From contig WJYB01000009.1 in the NCBI GenBank assembly GCA_009668015.1, forward strand, positions 123,141-187,140: a stretch of DNA of 64,000 nt. The letters run 5' to 3'. Source of the DNA: Enterobacteriaceae bacterium RIT714 (GTDB lineage Bacteria > Pseudomonadota > Gammaproteobacteria > Enterobacterales > Enterobacteriaceae). Below, one piece after another: positions 24,333 to 34,345 of the stretch. Position 1 is the first letter of the stretch, and each line of letters begins with the position of its first letter. A program made the translations under genes and the position numbers. The notes under the pieces are model-generated. The model was not told the DNA's origin, searched no databases, and was given only the letters and a program-made list of their open reading frames with translations.

Positions 24333-26375
24333 TCAGCCCTTGATGCCGTAATGCTCAAGCATCGCATCCAGCTGCGGCTCGCGGCCACGGAAGCGTTTGA
24401 ACAGCTCCATCGGCTCTTCAGAACCGCCGCGCGTCAGGATGTTATCGAGGAACGACTGTCCCGTATCACGGTTAAAGATCCCTTCCTCTTCGAAGCGAGA
24501 GAAGGCATCTGCTGCCAGCACGTCGGCCCACAGATAGCTGTAGTAACCCGCCGCATAACCGCCGGCGAAGATGTGGCTAAAGGCGTGCGGGAAGCGTCCC
24601 CAGGACGGCCCAGGGATGAGCGCAACCTGCTTCTTGATCTCGGCCAGCGTTTCAAGAATTTTCGCCCCCTGCTCCGGACTAAACTCCGCATGCAGGCGGA
24701 AATCGAACAGGCCAAACTCCAGCTGACGCAGGATAAACATCGCTGCCTGATAGTTTTTCGCTGCCAGCATTTTATCCAGCAACGCCTTCGGCAACGGCTC
24801 GCCGGTTTCATAGTGACCGGAGATAAACGCCAGCGCGTCCGGCTCCCAGCACCAGTTTTCCATAAACTGGCTCGGCAGCTCCACCGCATCCCACGGCACA
24901 CCGCTGATCCCGGAGACGCCCGCCGCTTCGATACGCGTCAGCATATGATGCAGACCGTGGCCAAACTCGTGGAACAGGGTGATCACTTCGTCATGGGTGA
25001 ACAGCGCAGGTTTACCATTTACCGGGCGGTTGAAGTTACAGGTCAGGTAGGCGACAGGCTTTTGCAGCGAGCCATCGGCTTTGCGCATCTGCCCGACGCA
25101 GTCGTCCATCCACGCACCGCCGCGTTTGTTTTCACGCGCATACAGGTCCAGATAGAAACTGCCGCGCAGCTCGTTTTTCTCATCATACAGCTCGAAGAAG
25201 CGCACTTCCGGATGCCACACGTCCACATCGTGACGCTCTTTGGCAGTGATGCCATAAATGCGTTTCACCACTTCGAACAGGCCGTTAACGGCTTTGTTTT
25301 CAGGGAAATACGGGCGAAGCTGTTCGTCGCTGATGCTGTAAAGATGCTGTTTCTGTTTTTCGCTGTAGTAAGCGATATCCCACGGCTGCAGGTCGTCGAC
25401 GCCACATTCTGCTTTCGCGAAGGCACGTAGCTCGGCCAGCTCTTTTTCGCCCTGTGGACGGGCGCGCTTTGCCAGATCGGTTAAGAAATCAAGTACCTGC
25501 TGCGGATTCTCGGCCATTTTGGTGGCGAGCGATTTATCAGCATAGCTGTCAAAACCGAGCAACTGTGCCAGCTCATGACGCAGCGCGAGGATTTCCGCCA
25601 TGACCGGGCTGTTATCCCATTTACCGGCATTCGGTCCCTGGTCAGATGCGCGAGTGCTGTAAGCGCGATACATCTCTTCGCGCAGCGCCTGGTTGTCGCA
25701 GTACGTCATCACCGGCAGATAGCTCGGGATATCCAGCGTCAGCAGCCAGCCCTCTTGTTCTTTCGCTTCGGCCTGCGCTTTGGCAGCCGCCAGCGCGCTT
25801 TCTGGCATACCGGCCAGTTCGGACTCATCGGTGATCAGTTTTGACCAGCCCATCGTCGCGTCGAGCACGTTGTTGCTGTACTGATTGCCAAGCTCCGAGA
25901 GACGGGCAGCGATTTCGCCGTAGCGCTGCTGCTTCTCTTTTGGCAGGCCGATCCCTGACAGCTCGAAATCACGCAGCGCGTTATCCACCGCTTTCTTCTG
26001 CGCCGTATCCAGTTTTGCGTAGTTTTCGCCGTCGCGCAGATCGCGATAGGCATTGTACAGCCCTTCGTGTTGGCCGACCCAGGTGCTGTACTCGGAGAGC
26101 AGCGGCAGGGTTTGTTCATAGGCTTCGCGCAGTTCAGGACTGTTTTTCACCGAATTCAGGTGGCTCACCGGCGAGAAAATACGGCCGAGCACGTCATCCA
26201 CTTCAGCCAGTTGCTGACACAGATTTTCCCATGTGTACGGCGCGCCCTGTGCAACCACACGCTCAACCGCTTCGCGACAGTTATCCAGCGACTGAGTAAC
26301 AGCCGGGACCACGTGTTCAGGAAGGATTTTAGAAAACGGCGGCAAGGAGAAAGGCGTCAGTAATGGATTGGTCAT
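24333..26375 (-). CDS. prlC: PrlC, oligopeptidase A (M3 metallopeptidase)
   Basis: Oligopeptidase A degrades cleaved signal peptides and other short peptides in the cytoplasm. The 680-residue protein has the M3 zinc site HEFGH beginning at His469, with the downstream glutamate expected in the [10 protein letters not shown] segment. The length matches E. coli. The start at 26375 ([14 protein letters not shown]) was chosen over an ATG 13 codons upstream by homology. A sigma-32-like promoter lies 64-92 bases upstream, consistent with the known heat-shock control of prlC in E. coli. rsmJ follows as a second gene. Confidence 0.97.
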   Translation of the reverse strand: MTNPLLTPFSLPPFSKILPEHVVPAVTQSLDNCREAVERVVAQGAPYTWENLCQQLAEVDDVLGRIFSPVSHLNSVKNSPELREAYEQTLPLLSEYSTWVGQHEGLYNAYRDLRDGENYAKLDTAQKKAVDNALRDFELSGIGLPKEKQQRYGEIAARLSELGNQYSNNVLDATMGWSKLITDESELAGMPESALAAAKAQAEAKEQEGWLLTLDIPSYLPVMTYCDNQALREEMYRAYSTRASDQGPNAGKWDNSPVMAEILALRHELAQLLGFDSYADKSLATKMAENPQQVLDFLTDLAKRARPQGEKELAELRAFAKAECGVDDLQPWDIAYYSEKQKQHLYSISDEQLRPYFPENKAVNGLFEVVKRIYGITAKERHDVDVWHPEVRFFELYDEKNELRGSFYLDLYARENKRGGAWMDDCVGQMRKADGSLQKPVAYLTCNFNRPVNGKPALFTHDEVITLFHEFGHGLHHMLTRIEAAGVSGISGVPWDAVELPSQFMENWCWEPDALAFISGHYETGEPLPKALLDKMLAAKNYQAAMFILRQLEFGLFDFRLHAEFSPEQGAKILETLAEIKKQVALIPGPSWGRFPHAFSHIFAGGYAAGYYSYLWADVLAADAFSRFEEEGIFNRDTGQSFLDNILTRGGSEEPMELFKRFRGREPQLDAMLEHYGIKG

Positions 26376-26438
26376 AAGCGCTGTCCTGTTGAATAAGGTG
26401 AATGTAGCGCGCATCCGGCGCTGGGCATATTGTTCCAG

Positions 26439-26467
26439 TAATGGGGATAAGTGTAGTGAATTTCAAT
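26439..26467 (-). promoter_or_regulatory. Sigma-32 (heat-shock) promoter of prlC
   Basis: On the minus strand, attgaaa (26461-26467) and ccccatta (26439-26446) are separated by 14 bases. They match the sigma-32 consensus CTTGAAA and CCCCATnT with normal spacing. prlC is a known heat-shock gene in E. coli, which supports the call. Confidence 0.7.
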
Positions 26468-26588
26468 CCCAGGCGTTGCGCTTTCGCGGCGGCGGGGACT
26501 TTTCTGTATACTGTGTCGATACGCTTTTTTTTGCCGGACCGCACACAGCGATCCTGGCCTACGCTTCACTACTGGAACACGTTTACCC

Positions 26589-27431
26589 ATGCTCAGTTAT
26601 CGCCACAGCTTCCACGCGGGCAACCACGCCGATGTCCTCAAACACACCGTTCAGAGCCTGATTATTGAGTCTCTGAAAGAGAAAGATAAGCCGTTTCTCT
26701 ATCTGGACACCCACGCGGGCGCGGGCCGCTATCAGTTAAGCAGCCAGCACGCTGAGCGTACCGGCGAATATCTCGAAGGCATCGCCCGTATCTGGCAACA
26801 GGACGATCTTCCTGCTGAACTGGAGCCTTACATCAGCGTGGTACAGCACTTCAACCGCAGCGGCCAGTTGCGCTACTACCCGGGTTCTCCGCTGATTGCT
26901 CGCCAGCTGCTGCGCGAACAGGACAGCCTGCAGTTAACTGAACTGCACCCGAGCGATTTCCCGCTGCTGCGTTCTGAATTTCAGAAAGATGAGCGCGCAC
27001 GCGTGGAAAAATCAGACGGCTATCAGCAGCTTAAAGCCAAATTGCCGCCGGTTTCCCGTCGCGGCCTGGTGCTGATCGACCCGCCATACGAAATTAAAAC
27101 CGACTATCAGGCCGTCGTAACCGGCATCAACGAAGGCTACAAGCGCTTCGCCACCGGCACTTACGCGCTGTGGTATCCGGTGGTTCTGCGTGCGCAAATT
27201 AAACGCATGATCAAAGAGCTGGAAGCCACCGGCATTCGCAAAATCATGCAGATCGAACTGGCGGTGCGCCCGGACAGCGATCAGCGCGGCATGACCGCCT
27301 CTGGCATGATTGTAATTAACCCGCCGTGGAAACTCGAAGCACAGATGAACAACGTGCTGCCATGGCTGCACAAAACGCTGGTACCGAGTGGTCATGGCCA
27401 CGCGACCGTCAGTTGGATCGTGCCTGAGTAA
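26589..27431 (+). CDS. rlmJ: RlmJ, 23S rRNA (adenine2030-N6)-methyltransferase
   Basis: RlmJ methylates N6 of A2030 in 23S rRNA. The 280-residue protein begins with [19 protein letters not shown], which contains the family's substrate-binding N-terminal motif. It has [10 protein letters not shown] as SAM motif I and the N6-adenine catalytic motif DPPY at about residues 164-167. It is divergent from prlC over 213 bases and is followed 70 bases later by gor, in the E. coli order. Confidence 0.96.
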   Translation: MLSYRHSFHAGNHADVLKHTVQSLIIESLKEKDKPFLYLDTHAGAGRYQLSSQHAERTGEYLEGIARIWQQDDLPAELEPYISVVQHFNRSGQLRYYPGSPLIARQLLREQDSLQLTELHPSDFPLLRSEFQKDERARVEKSDGYQQLKAKLPPVSRRGLVLIDPPYEIKTDYQAVVTGINEGYKRFATGTYALWYPVVLRAQIKRMIKELEATGIRKIMQIELAVRPDSDQRGMTASGMIVINPPWKLEAQMNNVLPWLHKTLVPSGHGHATVSWIVPE

Positions 27432-27501
27432 TCGCAGTCATTGGTGGAACCAATTGATTTCAGGTATACAATCGCGGCAATTAACGATTAAGGAAGAAGC
27501 T

Positions 27502-28854
27502 ATGAGCAAGCATTATGACTACATCGCCATCGGTGGCGGCAGCGGCGGCATCGCCTCTATTAACCGTGCAGCCATGTACGGCCAAAAATGTGCGCTGATT
27601 GAAGCCAAAGAGCTGGGCGGCACCTGCGTTAACGTCGGTTGTGTACCGAAAAAAGTGATGTGGCATGCCGCGCAAATCCGCGAAGCCATCCATATGTACG
27701 GCCCCGATTACGGCTTTGACACCACCATCAATCACTTCGACTGGGATAAGCTGATCGCCAGCCGTACCGCCTACATCGACCGTATCCATACCTCATACGA
27801 CAACGTACTGGGTAAAAACAATGTCGATGTGATCCGCGGTTTTGCGCGTTTCGTCGATGCGAAGACGATCGAAGTGAACGGCGAGACGATCACTGCCGAT
27901 CATATTCTGATCGCCACCGGTGGACGTCCGAGCCATCCGGATATTCCCGGCGTTGAGTACGGTATCGACTCTGACGGCTTCTTCGAACTGCCTGCCCTGC
28001 CAAAACGCGTGGCGGTTGTCGGTGCGGGTTACATCGCCGTTGAACTGGCTGGCGTGATTAACGGTCTGGGCGCCGAAGCGCATCTTTTCGTGCGTAAACA
28101 CGCGCCGCTGCGCAGCTTCGATCCGCTGATCGTGGAGACGCTGGTTGAAGTGATGAACGCCGAAGGGCCAAAACTGCACACCAACGCGGTGCCGAAAGCG
28201 GTCATTAAAAATGCCGACGGCAGCCTGACGCTGGAGCTGGAAGACGGACGCAGTCAGACCGTCGATTGCCTGATTTGGGCGATTGGCCGCGAACCGGCTA
28301 ACGACAACTTTAATCTGGCCGTTACCGGTGTGAAAACCAACGATAAAGGCTACATCGACGTCGATAAATTCCAGAACACGAACGTCCCGGGCATTTACGC
28401 CGTGGGCGATAACACCGGTGCGGTTGAGCTGACCCCGGTGGCGGTTGCTGCGGGCCGTCGTTTGTCTGAACGCCTGTTCAACAACAAGCCCGATGAGCAT
28501 CTCGACTACAGCAATATCCCGACCGTCGTCTTCAGCCATCCGCCGATTGGCACTGTCGGTTTAACCGAACCGCAGGCGCGCGAGCAATACGGCGACGACC
28601 AGGTGAAAGCGTACAAATCGTCCTTTACCGCGATGTATACCGCTGTCACGTCTCATCGTCAGCCGTGCCGCATGAAGCTGGTCTGCGTGGGCCCGGAAGA
28701 GAAAATTGTCGGTATTCACGGCATCGGCTTTGGCATGGACGAGATCCTGCAAGGCTTTGCGGTCGCGCTGAAAATGGGTGCAACCAAAAAAGACTTCGAC
28801 AACACCGTGGCCATCCACCCGACGGCTGCAGAAGAATTTGTCACTATGCGCTAA
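27502..28854 (+). CDS. gor: Gor, glutathione-disulfide reductase
   Basis: Gor reduces oxidised glutathione with NADPH, keeping the cytoplasm reducing. The 450-residue homodimeric flavoprotein has the FAD motif GGGSGG (11-16), the redox pair Cys42 and Cys47 in TCVNVGC, the NADPH motif [11 protein letters not shown] with Arg residues (VRKHAPLR) that favour NADPH, and the C-terminal catalytic His439 and Glu444 in HPTAAEE. The start follows aggaag. A clear terminator ends the gene. In E. coli the ars and acid-fitness genes come next; here treF does. Confidence 0.98.
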   Translation: MSKHYDYIAIGGGSGGIASINRAAMYGQKCALIEAKELGGTCVNVGCVPKKVMWHAAQIREAIHMYGPDYGFDTTINHFDWDKLIASRTAYIDRIHTSYDNVLGKNNVDVIRGFARFVDAKTIEVNGETITADHILIATGGRPSHPDIPGVEYGIDSDGFFELPALPKRVAVVGAGYIAVELAGVINGLGAEAHLFVRKHAPLRSFDPLIVETLVEVMNAEGPKLHTNAVPKAVIKNADGSLTLELEDGRSQTVDCLIWAIGREPANDNFNLAVTGVKTNDKGYIDVDKFQNTNVPGIYAVGDNTGAVELTPVAVAAGRRLSERLFNNKPDEHLDYSNIPTVVFSHPPIGTVGLTEPQAREQYGDDQVKAYKSSFTAMYTAVTSHRQPCRMKLVCVGPEEKIVGIHGIGFGMDEILQGFAVALKMGATKKDFDNTVAIHPTAAEEFVTMR

Positions 28855-28859
28855 GCATC

Positions 28860-28887
28860 ATGCCCCTCTTTTGAGGGGCATTTTTTT
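28860..28887 (+). terminator. Rho-independent terminator of gor
   Basis: tgcccctc (28861-28868) pairs with gaggggca (28873-28880) around a tttt loop, followed by seven T residues. It begins six bases past the gor stop codon. Confidence 0.95.
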
Positions 28888-29129
28888 AACATTCATAAAT
28901 CGTTGCAAAACGAATGCTCTGAATTTCGCCCTTCGACCTTTCGCTTAAATTTCTGGCGAATAAATTAAAAATCAAAAAGATAGCGCCGTTAGTTCGCCAC
29001 CCTGCTCCACAATAAAACGTGATCAACCGCACACTTCGTCCTTCACACACCGAAGCGAGTGTCTAAGCTTATTAGATGCCCGGGAAACACCCGTATTTGT
29101 TACGACGCAAACCGGAGGTCCTAACCACC

Positions 29130-30779
29130 ATGTTCAACCAGAAACTACACGCTGCCGATATCGTTGAATTCGAGATTGCAGAAGAGCTGCGCTACGAGAC
29201 CGATCCGTGCGAGTTGAAACTGGATGAGATGATCGAGGCGGAGCCGGAACCGGAGATGATCGAGGGGCTGCCCGCCTCTGATGCGCTGACCCCTGCCGAT
29301 CGCTATCTGGAACTGTTTGAACACGTGCAGTCCACGCGGTTGTTTGCCGACAGCAAAACCTTCCCCGACTGCGCGCCGAAGATGGACCCGCTGGACATTC
29401 TCATTCGCTACCGGAAGGTCCGCCGTCACCCGGATTTCGACCTCAAGCGTTTTGTCGATAATCACTTCTGGTTGCCGGATAACCTGACGACCGAGTATGT
29501 TTCAGACCCGAGTCTTTCGCTCAAAGAGCATATTGATAACCTGTGGCCGGTGCTAACGCGCGAACCGCAGGACCATATTCCCTGGTCATCGCTGCTGGCA
29601 CTGCCGCAGGCCTATATCGTGCCCGGCGGACGCTTCAGCGAAACCTACTACTGGGATTCCTATTTCACCATGCTGGGCCTGGCGGAAAGCGGCCGTAACG
29701 ATCTGCTGAAGTGTATGGCGGACAACTTTGCGTGGATGATTGAGCGCTACGGCCATATCCCGAACGGGAATCGCACCTATTACCTCAGCCGCTCGCAGCC
29801 GCCCGTTTTTGCGCTGATGGTCGAGCTGTTTGAAGAGGATGGCGTGCGCGGTGCGAAACGTTATCTTGACCACCTGCTGATGGAATACGCTTTCTGGATG
29901 GACGGTGCCGATTCGCTGGTGCTGAACCAGGCCTATCGTCACGTGGTGCGCATGCCGGATGGTTCACTGCTCAACCGCTACTGGGACGACCGCGACACGC
30001 CGCGGGACGAATCATGGATCGAAGACGTCGAAACCGCCAAACATTCTGGCCGCCCGCCAAATGAGGTCTACCGGGATTTACGCGCAGGCGCGGCATCCGG
30101 CTGGGATTACTCTTCGCGCTGGCTGCGCGACTGTGGACGGCTCGCCAGCATCCGTACCACTCAGTTTATCCCCATCGACCTGAACGCCTTCCTGTTCAAG
30201 CTCGAAAGTGCTATCGCCAATATTTCTGGCTCAAAAGGCGATAAAGAAACCGAAGCCGCGTTTCGTCAGAAAGCAAACGACCGACGGGCCGCCGTGAACC
30301 GTTTCCTGTGGGATAACGAAAACGGCTGTTATCGGGATTACGACTGGCGACGCGAAGAGATGGGGCTGTTTTCAGCCGCCAGTATTGTGCCGCTGTATGT
30401 CGGCATGTCGACACATGAACAGGCTGACCGCCTTGCCGATACGGTAAAAGCGCGTCTTCTGACGCCTGGCGGTATTCTGGCCACCGAACACGAAACGGGC
30501 GAGCAGTGGGATAAACCTAACGGCTGGGCCCCGCTACAGTGGATGGCGATTCAGGGCTTTAAACAGTACGGCAATGATTCGCTGGGAGATGAAATCGCCT
30601 GGAGCTGGCTGCAAACGGTCAACCACTTCTACAAAACGCATCACAAGCTGATTGAGAAATATCATATCGCCAGCAGCACGCCGCGCGAAGGTGGCGGGGG
30701 TGAGTATCCGCTACAGGATGGATTCGGCTGGACCAACGGTGTGGTAAGACGTTTGATTGGCCTGTACGGGGAACCGTGA
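29130..30779 (+). CDS. treF: TreF, cytoplasmic trehalase
   Basis: TreF hydrolyses trehalose to two glucose molecules in the cytoplasm, recycling the osmoprotectant when osmotic stress ends. The 549-residue GH37 enzyme has both trehalase signatures, [15 protein letters not shown] and [10 protein letters not shown], and a glycine-rich GGGGEY loop near the end. It lacks a signal peptide, which separates it from periplasmic TreA. The start at 29130 follows ggagg and matches E. coli; an upstream ATG would add 18 unrelated residues. In E. coli treF depends weakly on RpoS; I could not identify a convincing promoter in the 248 bases upstream. Confidence 0.96.
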   Translation: MFNQKLHAADIVEFEIAEELRYETDPCELKLDEMIEAEPEPEMIEGLPASDALTPADRYLELFEHVQSTRLFADSKTFPDCAPKMDPLDILIRYRKVRRHPDFDLKRFVDNHFWLPDNLTTEYVSDPSLSLKEHIDNLWPVLTREPQDHIPWSSLLALPQAYIVPGGRFSETYYWDSYFTMLGLAESGRNDLLKCMADNFAWMIERYGHIPNGNRTYYLSRSQPPVFALMVELFEEDGVRGAKRYLDHLLMEYAFWMDGADSLVLNQAYRHVVRMPDGSLLNRYWDDRDTPRDESWIEDVETAKHSGRPPNEVYRDLRAGAASGWDYSSRWLRDCGRLASIRTTQFIPIDLNAFLFKLESAIANISGSKGDKETEAAFRQKANDRRAAVNRFLWDNENGCYRDYDWRREEMGLFSAASIVPLYVGMSTHEQADRLADTVKARLLTPGGILATEHETGEQWDKPNGWAPLQWMAIQGFKQYGNDSLGDEIAWSWLQTVNHFYKTHHKLIEKYHIASSTPREGGGGEYPLQDGFGWTNGVVRRLIGLYGEP

Positions 30780-30871
30780 TCCCGCTGCATTTTTTCATTG
30801 TAGCCAGATGAAGGATCAGCAGTAACAATCGCTTCATAAAATTCAGATGTGACAGCGATGCCCTGGTCCGG

Positions 30872-31104
30872 CTGTAAATCGTTGAGGCGTTTTCTGAAGG
30901 CCGGGGCGCCGCGCATGGACGCGCGGCGAGGGCGGATTTACAGGGACGTTACACCCGCCCGTCCCCGATAAGCCGGAAGAAATAAGACGAAAGTACCGCG
31001 TAGCGGCGATTTTCTTGCCGGGAGCCCGGGTGGTCAGGGCGGCGGCGATTGAGCCGCCCTGACACGTTCACCGGTTCTGGCGTGACAGAGGCGCGATGAA
31101 CGTG
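30872..31104. other. Structured, gene-free G/C-rich interval between treF and the HEPN gene
   Basis: The 400-base gap 30780-31179 has no convincing gene but is full of inverted repeats. ctgtaaatc (30872-30880) pairs with gatttacag (30935-30943) and encloses an 8-bp G/C hairpin (30907-30914 with 30921-30928). An 11-bp perfect stem lies at 31033-31043 and 31053-31063. An 8-bp stem cacgttca/tgaacgtg lies at 31063-31070 and 31097-31104. A weak copy of the palindromic family (cccctccccc, aaaggg) follows near 31138-31160. It may be a mobile-element remnant, a structured RNA or a repeat; I could not identify it. Confidence 0.5.
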
Positions 31105-31179
31105 AAGTGAACGGAACAGCCAACTGCGCCGCATATTCCCCCTCCCCCACAAAGGGAAAGGAGCTCGTCCGCGCCTCCA

Positions 31180-32775
31180 TTAGCGAATCACATCATAAAT
31201 AGCACTCTGAATAGACTGCCATTTTTTTGTACTGGCATCGGGCTGCGCCAGCGCGCGGCGCTTCGCCTGGTCGGCTTCATACTTCTGACGCTGCACCACC
31301 GCAGGCACAGTACAGAATGCCTGGAGATATTGCTTACGCATCGAGGTCAGCGATTCCCCTACCGACATCGCGTGGCTGACGGTGGCGATAAAGCGCCGAC
31401 ACGGCTTTTGCTCAACCATTTGCAGGCGATAGCGCATGAGCACCTCCAGCACCTCATCATGATTAGCCGCCATGGCCTGTTCGGTCCAGGCCAGTTTCCA
31501 GTCCATTCCGCCCTGCAGGAACAGCAGCGCCACGCGTGTGTCATTGCGATCGATAGCCGAACGGAAATTATTTTCATCCCAGGTCACTCCCATGCGGGTC
31601 AGGTTTTCCCGTGATGACGGGGTTTCGCGCATCTCTTTCGCAGGCGCTTGTACCGGAGCACTCACCGGAACCTCATGGGCCGCCGGTTGGCTGCTGGTGA
31701 ACAACCAAAATCCGCCGACCAGAATAGCAATGACCATCACGCCAACTGCGCCCCAGAGCGTCCCAGAGATCAGCTGGTCGCGCTGTTCTGGCGTGCGGGG
31801 AGCTCGCTGCGTCGGCTTTTCAATGCTGTCACGAATTTCAAACAGATCGCCGCCGGTCTGCCTGTCCATTTTCTGGGCGTTTTCCCAGAAACTGTGCAGC
31901 TCGCTGGCATCGACCGCCATCAATCCCGCCGGGTTGATGCGCGTGCGCCCCTCTTCAAAAGCACGCTGAATCGGCCCGGCAATCTGCGCATAGTAGTTAT
32001 CCAGCAGCAGAATTTGCGCGGAACTGAGCGGCTGCTGAACGGTCAGCGCATTACGGATCTGGCGGATATCATCAAGGAAAGTCTGCAACGTTTTGCGCGG
32101 CTCAACCAGCAACGTCAACATCGAGCGATCGTTAAACAGCGACGAGTAATAGCGGCTGAACTCTTTTTTATCGACCAGCATTTGCGCCATTTCGCTGAAC
32201 ATCATGCCGCTGAGAACATCGTTGCGATCGCTGAGTTTTAACCAGCGTCGGACGCGATCGGCATTAAAGAGCGTTTTAAGATGATTATTGAGCCGTACCG
32301 GATCAGGCCACGCCTGCATAATCAGCGATTTAATCATTAGCTCAATCGCACGCACCTGCTTATGGGCCTGCAATTGCTGCGACTCATTACCCGGCGCCAG
32401 GTCGGTGTTATAGCCCAATAAGGGCTGTTGTAAACGCAAATGTTCAAGCGCGGTGACAACACGCACGGCGGCAATAAGCTGATTTTGGCTGACATCCTGA
32501 CCGCTTTCATACTGAGGTACGCGCTGCTGTAAAAGTCGCAGTTGCAGCGTGAAATCGGACATCTCGGCATCATTCAAATTCAGGCGTTTCGCTACCGGTC
32601 CCCATCCGCCCAGCCCCAGACGAGCGGTATCGAGTTGTTCCAGAAACCAGCGGGGATCTTTCCCTTCAGACTCGTGCACATCAAGGAGAAGCAAAATCTC
32701 CACGGATGCCTGCCGGATGATGCCAATACAATGTTCAAATTGTTCACGGATGTGATGTGATGTACTCGGTGTCAT
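31180..32775 (-). CDS. HEPN-domain membrane protein, STY4199-like
   Basis: A 531-residue protein resembling the STY4199 family of HEPN-domain proteins seen in Salmonella and relatives. The N-terminal two thirds are helical and probably cytoplasmic. One membrane helix follows at about residues 339-360 (LWGAVGVMVIAILVGGFWLF), then a Pro/Ala linker. The C-terminal segment (about 395-460) resembles a single ankyrin-type repeat (NFRSAIDRNDTRVALLFLQGG). Function is unknown; many HEPN proteins are RNases or toxin/defence parts, but the RxxxxH active motif was not clear to me. Of two adjacent ATGs, the second (32775) has better spacing to aagga. It is divergent from a GNAT gene. Confidence 0.65.
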   Translation of the reverse strand: MTPSTSHHIREQFEHCIGIIRQASVEILLLLDVHESEGKDPRWFLEQLDTARLGLGGWGPVAKRLNLNDAEMSDFTLQLRLLQQRVPQYESGQDVSQNQLIAAVRVVTALEHLRLQQPLLGYNTDLAPGNESQQLQAHKQVRAIELMIKSLIMQAWPDPVRLNNHLKTLFNADRVRRWLKLSDRNDVLSGMMFSEMAQMLVDKKEFSRYYSSLFNDRSMLTLLVEPRKTLQTFLDDIRQIRNALTVQQPLSSAQILLLDNYYAQIAGPIQRAFEEGRTRINPAGLMAVDASELHSFWENAQKMDRQTGGDLFEIRDSIEKPTQRAPRTPEQRDQLISGTLWGAVGVMVIAILVGGFWLFTSSQPAAHEVPVSAPVQAPAKEMRETPSSRENLTRMGVTWDENNFRSAIDRNDTRVALLFLQGGMDWKLAWTEQAMAANHDEVLEVLMRYRLQMVEQKPCRRFIATVSHAMSVGESLTSMRKQYLQAFCTVPAVVQRQKYEADQAKRRALAQPDASTKKWQSIQSAIYDVIR

Positions 32776-32924
32776 CATTTTCCTTAACGTACAACAAAGC
32801 AGAATAAACGGGCTAAAGAGAGCAATTTTTCTTTTATTTTATGTGCTGTTAAACCATAACTGAGATTATGGAGAAATAAAGTGACAGCTCTATAATCATT
32901 GAAAATTGTTATGGGAGAAAACGT

Positions 32925-33464
32925 ATGCCAGTGCTCACTACGCCACGCCTGACCTGCTCACCTGTTAAGGAGCAAGACTGGCCGTTTTACCTGTCATTGC
33001 AACAACATCCCGATGTGATGCGATACATCGCCGATAAGCGCCCAATTGCCGTCATTCGGGAGGCTTTCGAGCCACGCCTTCAGAAGTGGGAGCCGGGCAG
33101 TGCGCATTGGCTATGTCTGATCGTGCGTGAAACCGCCAGCCAAACACCATTGGGCGCAACCGGATATATTCACAGAGAGAATGATTGTGCCGAGGTCGGA
33201 TTTATATTCGCCCCTGAAGCACAGGGTAAAGGCTATGGCTATGAGTCATTACGGGCGGTGTGTGACTTTGCCTTTGAGCAGGGCGGGATCCGTCGTTTGA
33301 CCGCGACCGTCACCGTGGGCAACCTCGCCTCCCGGAACCTGCTCGAAAAAGCCGGATTCATACTGGAAGGCGAGCTGCGTGAGAATTACTGGCTGTCAGG
33401 ACGCTGGCACAACGACTGGATTTTTGGGCTGTTGAAAGAGGAATATGCGAGCAACCCGCGCTAA
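32925..33464 (+). CDS. GNAT family N-acetyltransferase (RimJ/RimL-like)
   Basis: A 179-residue acetyltransferase of the RimJ/RimL type, expected to move an acetyl group from acetyl-CoA to an amine. Recognisable features are the opening TPRLTCSPVKEQDW, the CoA pyrophosphate loop QGKGYG (about residues 102-107), and NLASRNLLEKAGFILEG, the conserved NxxSxxxLEKxGF motif. The target, whether a protein N-terminus, an amino acid or a small molecule, cannot be told. A good ribosome site (ggag) is present. It ends three bases before the stop codon of the convergent SDR gene. Confidence 0.88.
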   Translation: MPVLTTPRLTCSPVKEQDWPFYLSLQQHPDVMRYIADKRPIAVIREAFEPRLQKWEPGSAHWLCLIVRETASQTPLGATGYIHRENDCAEVGFIFAPEAQGKGYGYESLRAVCDFAFEQGGIRRLTATVTVGNLASRNLLEKAGFILEGELRENYWLSGRWHNDWIFGLLKEEYASNPR

Positions 33465-33467
33465 TCG

Positions 33468-34226
33468 TTACAGGAACATGCCGCCTGAAACCTCAATGCG
33501 CTGCGCATTCATCCAGCCCAGTTCATCGCTCAGCAGGGCGGCAATCGCATCACCGATATCATCCGGCAGCCCGACGCGCCCAAGGGCAGTGTTCGAAGCC
33601 ACCATCTTATTGATCTGCTCGTTGTCCCGCACGCGCCCACCGCCAAAATCCGTCTCAATGGCGCCGGGTGCAATAATATTGGCAGAAATCCCCCGCTCAC
33701 CCAGCTCTTTGGCCTGATAACGGGTGAGCACTTCCATCGCCCCTTTCATCGCCGCATAGGTGCTGGAGCCTGGCTGGGCAAAGCGCGCAAGCCCGCTTGA
33801 GACATTCAGAATGCGACCACCATTTTTTATGATCGGCAGCAGGCGCTGCGTCAGGAAGAACGGTCCTTTGAAATGAATGTTCATTGCCTCGTCAAATTGT
33901 GCTTCTGTCGTCTGCGCATAAGGGGCATATAAACCGGTCCCTGCATTGTTCAATAAATAATCGAACGAATCGCGCTGCCAGACGTGTTTCAGCTGTGAGC
34001 GCACTTCCGTGACAAAACCCTCAAAGCTGGAGATATCACCGACGTTGAGCGGTAAAGCCACTGCTTTCACGCCTTTTTCCTCAATTTCGCGCACCACTTC
34101 CCGCGCTTCTTTCTGGCTACTGTGATAGGTGAGGATGATTCCGGTTCCCTTCGCCGCCAGCTTCAGCGCTGCGTTTTTACCGAGTCCGCGGCTACCGCCG
34201 GTCACTAATGCAATACGTTCAGTCAT
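33468..34226 (-). CDS. SDR family oxidoreductase divergent from yhjC
   Basis: A 252-residue classical short-chain dehydrogenase with the NADP-type Rossmann motif TGGSRGLG (about residues 9-16), NNAG, Ser in NVSSG and YAAMK as the catalytic Tyr and Lys. The MTERIALVTGG start at 34226 follows a gagg ribosome site; an upstream codon would add a spurious hydrophobic leader. It is divergent from a LysR gene 119 bases away. LysR genes often control such neighbours, so it may be the target of YhjC. E. coli K-12 lacks this gene; there yhjB lies beside yhjC. Confidence 0.88.
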   Translation of the reverse strand: MTERIALVTGGSRGLGKNAALKLAAKGTGIILTYHSSQKEAREVVREIEEKGVKAVALPLNVGDISSFEGFVTEVRSQLKHVWQRDSFDYLLNNAGTGLYAPYAQTTEAQFDEAMNIHFKGPFFLTQRLLPIIKNGGRILNVSSGLARFAQPGSSTYAAMKGAMEVLTRYQAKELGERGISANIIAPGAIETDFGGGRVRDNEQINKMVASNTALGRVGLPDDIGDAIAALLSDELGWMNAQRIEVSGGMFL

Positions 34227-34345
34227 GAGAAACCTCGTTTCGGTTGTTCTGGAGATTGAGAAGCAGCTTATTAGGTGATAGAAAATCAATAAAGATGGCA
34301 AAAAACGCTTCACTGTTTCGGTGAAAACAACAATGAGCCAAACCT

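Noticed and set aside
24189..25430. 413-residue open frame opposite prlC and the end of rsmJ
   Set aside because: Antisense to two strongly conserved genes, no start signals and no domain; explained by codon bias of the genes beneath.
28888..29129. RpoS-type promoter before treF
   Set aside because: A tctaagctt stretch resembles a sigma-S -10 element, but one weak box in A/T-rich DNA is not enough.
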